NCBI GenBank assembly: GCA_003567115.1
Contig: PXAP01000181.1
Span: 1-9,256, forward strand
DNA length: 9,256 nucleotides
DNA from: Bacteroidota bacterium
GTDB lineage: Bacteria; Bacteroidota; Bacteroidia; Bacteroidales; PUMT01
Direction: 5' to 3'
Numbering within the stretch: the stretch's first letter is position 1; every line of letters begins with the position of its first letter. The translations under genes and the position numbers were made by a program. The notes below the pieces were generated by a model that was given only the letters and a program-made list of their open reading frames with translations, made no database searches and was not told the DNA's origin. This document shows, one piece after another, positions 6,059-9,256 of this stretch.

Positions 6059-7490
6059 CGTTTGCTCTGATCAGTGCTATCCAGTGACCCTGGTCCGGGG
6101 TTTCAATATTTACCAGATCCCTCTCCAGTGTTTCAGGCGGCAGCCACCGTGAGGTCAGCAGGTTGAGCCATTCAATCCGGGGAGATGAACTGAAGCTGCT
6201 AAGATCAATATCCACTGATCCCCTTTCGGGGAAATAAACGGCATATTCACTCCCCGGTATTGCCCTGCAATAAGCTTCTCCCGGTTCCCTTGAACCAAGC
6301 AGGTCGTTCCGGGGAGAGCCCTTAAAGAAGTCCATCCGGTTGCTCAGCTCTCTTGTACTTTGAATAACTGCCTGTGCCGTTTCATTGAGTCCCTGTCCCG
6401 ATTCAGGCCGGTGGAACCTTGCAGAGGCGCATCCCATCAGGATATTTTTGACGAAATTTTCTATTGCATCGCGGGTGGTTTTATGACGGCCTCCGTCATT
6501 ACCGTATATTTTAACATTATTTGCAGGCCTGACGTAATCCATATTTTTCAATCTTTCCAGTTGAGAAATTCCGTTATTCCAATGTGCATCGGCCGACTGG
6601 TGGTTGTTTTGCGATATGTCCACGAAAGTGAAAATATCGGGATTATCGAAGGTTTCAGCATGAAAAGGGTGGCTCAGGTCCCATGGATCCCACATTTGTG
6701 TGGTATGTACTTTTTTTCCTGACAACCCGGCTTGTTTTTGTATATATTCAGCCCAGAATTTACCCCAGTCCGATGTTACGGAAGTTTCATTATCCATACA
6801 ATAAAGAATATGGTCATATTGCAGCGTATAGGACAGAATTTTATCAACGAACTGCTGCTGATACCATAGAACCCGGGCCAGGGCCATCTGGGAAGGGACA
6901 GACCTGAAGAAATTGTTTTCGGTGTATATGGGATGGGTTTCAACTGCCTCTGGCAGCTTTGAGCGCCGTGTGTCGTAATTGATATTGTTTTTCGGGTTGA
7001 ATGGATTGATATCCCAGTTATCCCTGTAATAGTCAAATGTTGCCCATATCTCAATCTGCACTATTATATCCCTTTCAGCAGTTTCTGCAATGAAGGTTTC
7101 AAATCTTTGCCAGTATTCATCATTCCACTGATTCAGGTCGTACAGACCTGTTTCAAGTTTTTTAAAGGCCCATACGTTGCCGCTGTCCCTGCTCGACATG
7201 GTGTTTCTCACATAGTTACCTCCCACTGATACAAGCAGTTCAAGATGGTCCACCAGATCGGGGATCTGGAAAAGGTTATCCTGTACTGTGCCCCCCAGGA
7301 GCAGTATCTCATCTCCGTTGTATGACCAGTAAGAGTTATGGCGCCGGCTCACGTCTATGCCCTCGGGGGTATTCTGAATATCCCTTTCAGCCGTGCAGGA
7401 GAGAAACATGGACGTGAACAGGGCCATGACTGTAAATAACACTGTAAGCCGGGATAATAAAAGCTGCAGGTTTGGTTTTCTGTTATTCAT
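6051..7490 (-). CDS. Putative glycoside-hydrolase-like lipoprotein (TIM barrel plus C-terminal beta-sandwich)
   Basis: A 479-residue exported protein with a lipoprotein signal: hydrophobic residues 15-30, FLSC, Cys32. Residues about 50-370 look like a clan GH-A (beta/alpha)8 barrel. They include the opening YNGDEILLLGGTVQ (57-70), GGNYVRNTM (90-98), VQIEIWATFDYY (144-155) and the strand-4 motif YCMDNETS (230-237), where Asn234-Glu235 matches the Asn-Glu acid/base pair of the clan. The strand-7 position reads VKIYGNDGG (326-334), with Asp332 and no Glu, which is unusual. Residues about 415-475 (YAVYFPERGSVDIDL, then RIEWLNLLTSRW) resemble the small sandwich called a putative collagen-binding domain, often found behind GH140/DUF4038-type barrels. 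The start at 7490 gives the signal peptide. It lies 87 bp downstream of the Gfo/Idh gene on the same strand, so is probably co-transcribed. The family is not firmly identified and the substrate is unknown. Confidence 0.72.
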   Translation of the reverse strand: MNNRKPNLQLLLSRLTVLFTVMALFTSMFLSCTAERDIQNTPEGIDVSRRHNSYWSYNGDEILLLGGTVQDNLFQIPDLVDHLELLVSVGGNYVRNTMSSRDSGNVWAFKKLETGLYDLNQWNDEYWQRFETFIAETAERDIIVQIEIWATFDYYRDNWDINPFNPKNNINYDTRRSKLPEAVETHPIYTENNFFRSVPSQMALARVLWYQQQFVDKILSYTLQYDHILYCMDNETSVTSDWGKFWAEYIQKQAGLSGKKVHTTQMWDPWDLSHPFHAETFDNPDIFTFVDISQNNHQSADAHWNNGISQLERLKNMDYVRPANNVKIYGNDGGRHKTTRDAIENFVKNILMGCASARFHRPESGQGLNETAQAVIQSTRELSNRMDFFKGSPRNDLLGSREPGEAYCRAIPGSEYAVYFPERGSVDIDLSSFSSSPRIEWLNLLTSRWLPPETLERDLVNIETPDQGHWIALIRANVD

Positions 7491-7577
7491 ATGATTTGTT
7501 TTCGGTTTTCTGAACCTGGTCTGACAAAGTATACTGAGAGATTTGTCACGGCAGATAATTTGCTATACATCTGTTTT

Positions 7578-8927
7578 TCAGTATTTAAACACCTTACCTC
7601 CTGCCATTACCTCCTGGTTTTCATCATCAAAGGTAACAAACTGACCTGTGCGCAATGCAGCAGTAACCATTATGTTGGCCACCGAATGGTCGTAACCGGA
7701 TTTAACAGGTGCATTGGGTTGTTTTCTGCTTCTTACGCACTCCATCCAGTTCCTCATGTGATTAACGGTCATATTGTCTGTTCCGGTATCGGCTGCAGTA
7801 ACCGTTGTAACAGGAGGCAGATCCATTTCAGGCAGTTGGTTTGGTTCCATATTCATAGCACTTGCATGACGTTCTGTGAGCCCTCCGTTTGGCGTAATTC
7901 TATTGGTATCCAGATTAAGGGTTCCCCCGTTGGAATAATACAGCTCCTTAACACCTCCTGCTGAATTGGTAAAGCGGGAAGAATAGACTACCTGGAATCC
8001 TTTTGAGGGGTCATCTTTCGGACCGTAATCAAAAACAGCTGTCATGGTATCATAGTTCTCCCTTCCGTCTTTCCACAGATAGATTCCTCCATTTGCAGCC
8101 ACGCTTCTCGGGTGGTCATATCCGCTGAACCAGTGAACAGTATCTATCTGGTGAGCCATCCATTGTCCGGGTATTCCTGAAGAGTAAGGCCAGAACAGGC
8201 GATACTCAAGATATTTTCTGGGATCCCAGGGTTCATACGGCCTGTTCATAAGGTACCTTTTCCAGTCCGTGTCCTGCTCCCTTATATTTGCCACAAGTGC
8301 CGGCCTTCTCCAAAGGCCTGGCTGATTTACATTCCAGGTCATTTCTACCATCACGATATCTCCAAAACGGCCGGACCTGATAAATTCGTTGGCAGCATGA
8401 TAGTTGGCACCACTTCTTCTCTGTGACCCTATGGTTACTATCTTACCTGTGCGTTCAACCGCTTCACGTCCTGTACGGTTGTCTTCCATGGTTTCGGCAA
8501 AGGGCTTTTCAACAAAAACATCTTGTCCTGCCTCTACGGCTTCTGCAGTGTGAAGGGCGTGCTGAAAATCGGCTGTTCCGATAATAACTGCATCTGTATT
8601 GCCCCGATCGTAAAGCTCTTCATTGTTCCGGTAAAGGTCGACGTCGATATTTCTTTCGCGCAAAAAGGCTTTGGCTTCATCGCGCCTCCTGTTCCATATA
8701 TCTGATACAGCGGTGATGTTAAAATTAAGATCTTCTGACTGGCTTAACAATGAGTCTATCAGGGATCCTCTTGTGCGATCTGAAAAACCGACTATTCCGA
8801 CATTGACGCGGTCATTGGCACCAATTATACGTCCATAGGATTTTGTATTGAATCCCAGGCCACCCATGGTAATACCGGCAGTTCCGATTGCCATTTTTCT
8901 GACGAATTCTCTTCTTGAATTTTGCAT
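7578..8927 (-). CDS. Tat-exported Gfo/Idh/MocA family oxidoreductase
   Basis: NAD(P)-dependent dehydrogenase family acting on sugars and related polyols; 449 residues. It begins with a twin-arginine signal, SRREFVRKMA (4-13), then a mild hydrophobic stretch to about residue 27, so it is folded with cofactor and exported, as known for Zymomonas glucose-fructose oxidoreductase. The Rossmann domain covers about 41-165: VNVGIVGFSDRTRGS (41-55), AVIIGTADFQHA (113-124) and the hallmark VFVEKPFAET (137-146) with Lys141. GSQRRS (167-172) follows. The C-terminal alpha/beta domain contains WMAHQIDTVHWFSG (256-269), where His259, Asp262 and His265 are candidate catalytic residues. It ends with the family-typical NWMECVRSRKQPNAPVKSGY (393-412) and KVFKY. 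Start: ATG at 8925-8927, the only start that gives the Tat motif. It is first of a likely two-gene operon with the glycoside-hydrolase-like lipoprotein. The substrate is not predictable. Confidence 0.93.
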   Translation of the reverse strand: MQNSRREFVRKMAIGTAGITMGGLGFNTKSYGRIIGANDRVNVGIVGFSDRTRGSLIDSLLSQSEDLNFNITAVSDIWNRRRDEAKAFLRERNIDVDLYRNNEELYDRGNTDAVIIGTADFQHALHTAEAVEAGQDVFVEKPFAETMEDNRTGREAVERTGKIVTIGSQRRSGANYHAANEFIRSGRFGDIVMVEMTWNVNQPGLWRRPALVANIREQDTDWKRYLMNRPYEPWDPRKYLEYRLFWPYSSGIPGQWMAHQIDTVHWFSGYDHPRSVAANGGIYLWKDGRENYDTMTAVFDYGPKDDPSKGFQVVYSSRFTNSAGGVKELYYSNGGTLNLDTNRITPNGGLTERHASAMNMEPNQLPEMDLPPVTTVTAADTGTDNMTVNHMRNWMECVRSRKQPNAPVKSGYDHSVANIMVTAALRTGQFVTFDDENQEVMAGGKVFKY

Positions 8928-8990
8928 GGTTTTTGAATTTAATTTAATAAAGGTTCCATATTTTTATACCTTTTAATCCTTTTATGTATA

Positions 8991-9022
8991 CAAATATCGG
9001 AATACTTTTTAAAAAATTACAA
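8991..9022 (-). promoter_or_regulatory. Candidate promoter for the Gfo/Idh operon
   Basis: On the minus strand TTG (9020-9022) is followed after 21 nt by GATATTTG (8991-8998), one mismatch from TAnnTTTG. Spacing fits the Bacteroidota pattern and the leader would be about 55-60 nt to the ATG at 8927. The boxes lie inside the DHH pseudogene remnant, so the match may be fortuitous or a promoter recruited from decayed coding DNA. Confidence 0.33.
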
Positions 9023-9048
9023 GTATATTGTTTTTTAATGCAATATAC
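9023..9048. repeat. Inverted repeat next to the Gfo/Idh promoter
   Basis: GTATATTG (9023-9030) is perfectly inverted as CAATATAC (9041-9048), with a 10-nt spacer; the arm centres are 18 bp apart. It abuts the candidate -33 element at 9020-9022, a position where a dimeric regulator would control transcription. It also lies in the DHH remnant, where the arms encode LYIA and NNIL, so the symmetry may be a chance product of AT-rich coding sequence. Confidence 0.35.
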
Positions 9049-9256
9049 AAAGCAAGAACAGAGCCAATAGCATCTCCATCAGGGTTTACATGCGGTAAAA
9101 TAATGATATTTCGCGAATTGTTTATAATGACTGCTATTAGAAAAATATCACTTATTACATAATGTGTGTCTTGCCTTTTTGCAATTACAGATTTGGGTTC
9201 AATTATTATCCCGTATCCAATATTTGTAAATATAGCAAATTTATAGTTTTCTCAGA

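Larger units (their letters stand above)
8944..9251 (-). pseudogene. Decayed N-terminal fragment of a DHH-family phosphoesterase (NrnA-like)
   Basis: Reading minus from 9251, an uninterrupted frame runs to TAA at 9009-9011 with no ATG. It contains NSRNIIILPHVNPDGDAIGS, followed by VLALYIAL. This is the first metal-binding motif region of DHH phosphoesterases such as NrnA (oligoribonuclease / pAp phosphatase): a beta strand, H-V-N-P-D-G-D-A-I-G-S at 9060-9092, then a helix. After LKNNILVIF the frame stops in a T6/A5 run. One extra base there would continue as LKSIPIFVYIKGLKGI to a TAA at 8944-8946, which loosely fits the next part of the family (an SPN..PDFL-like stretch). Intact NrnA proteins are above 300 residues, so most of the gene is absent. 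The first 35 codons resemble nothing known. The recognised part is convincing; the frameshifted continuation is weaker. Confidence 0.68.

Noticed and set aside
6360..7054. Several open frames of 74-120 codons on both strands
   Set aside because: All are embedded in the GH-like lipoprotein gene in other frames, with no homology pattern.
7491..7964. Plus-strand open frame of 157 codons rich in Cys and His
   Set aside because: Most of it is the complement of the Gfo/Idh C-terminal coding sequence; the Cys/His content follows from that and does not form a spaced zinc motif.
9220..9243. AT-rich palindrome ATATTT-GT-AAATAT and an exact minus-strand TAAATTTG box (9236-9243)
   Set aside because: Very low sequence complexity; the box would give a leader of about 300 nt for the Gfo/Idh gene, its -33 would lie outside the window, and it sits in the pseudogene remnant.

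Overview
The window looks like a chromosomal segment of a Bacteroidota bacterium. The evidence is a TonB-dependent receptor with the STN / carboxypeptidase-regulatory / plug / barrel order typical of that phylum, AT-rich intergenic DNA with no clear Shine-Dalgarno sequences, an exact match to the Bacteroidota -7 promoter box (TAnnTTTG) at 4663-4670, and lipoproteins and a Tat-exported Gfo/Idh oxidoreductase of types common in Bacteroidota glycan loci. The genus cannot be fixed from sequence alone. No tRNA, rRNA, CRISPR array or insertion sequence was seen.

Layout. 1-2708 (minus): a long TonB-dependent outer-membrane receptor that runs off the left edge, probably within a codon or two of its natural end. 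2709-3224: an AT-rich divergent promoter region with one clean inverted repeat. 3225-4427 (plus): an OmpA/Pal-type envelope protein made of a barrel, a coiled coil and a peptidoglycan-binding domain. 4428-4735: a structured intergenic region with overlapping CCGG-core stems, a nested hairpin with a T-tract, and a promoter. 4736-5968 (plus): a very acidic lipoprotein of the DUF6807 / 'PmoA-like' family. It converges with a minus-strand pair: a Tat-exported Gfo/Idh/MocA oxidoreductase (8927 to 7578) followed 87 bp later by a (beta/alpha)8-type glycoside-hydrolase-like lipoprotein (7490 to 6051). 8944-9251 (minus): a decayed N-terminal fragment of a DHH-family phosphoesterase (NrnA-like), recognised from an HVNPDGDAIGS motif in a frame with no ATG.

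How the genes may work together. The right half holds three neighbouring exported proteins: DUF6807 lipoprotein, Gfo/Idh oxidoreductase and glycoside-hydrolase-like lipoprotein. Such families recur together in Bacteroidota and Planctomycetota catabolic loci. The best working idea is a small extracytoplasmic module for processing a glycoside or another plant- or algae-derived compound, possibly by oxidation-assisted cleavage. This is inference: no substrate can be read from the sequence. The receptor and the OmpA protein on the left are probably independent envelope genes. The most interesting points are the exported trio, the glycoside-hydrolase-like protein without an obvious Glu at the usual nucleophile strand, the mutually exclusive stems after the OmpA gene, and the DHH pseudogene over which the oxidoreductase promoter seems to lie.
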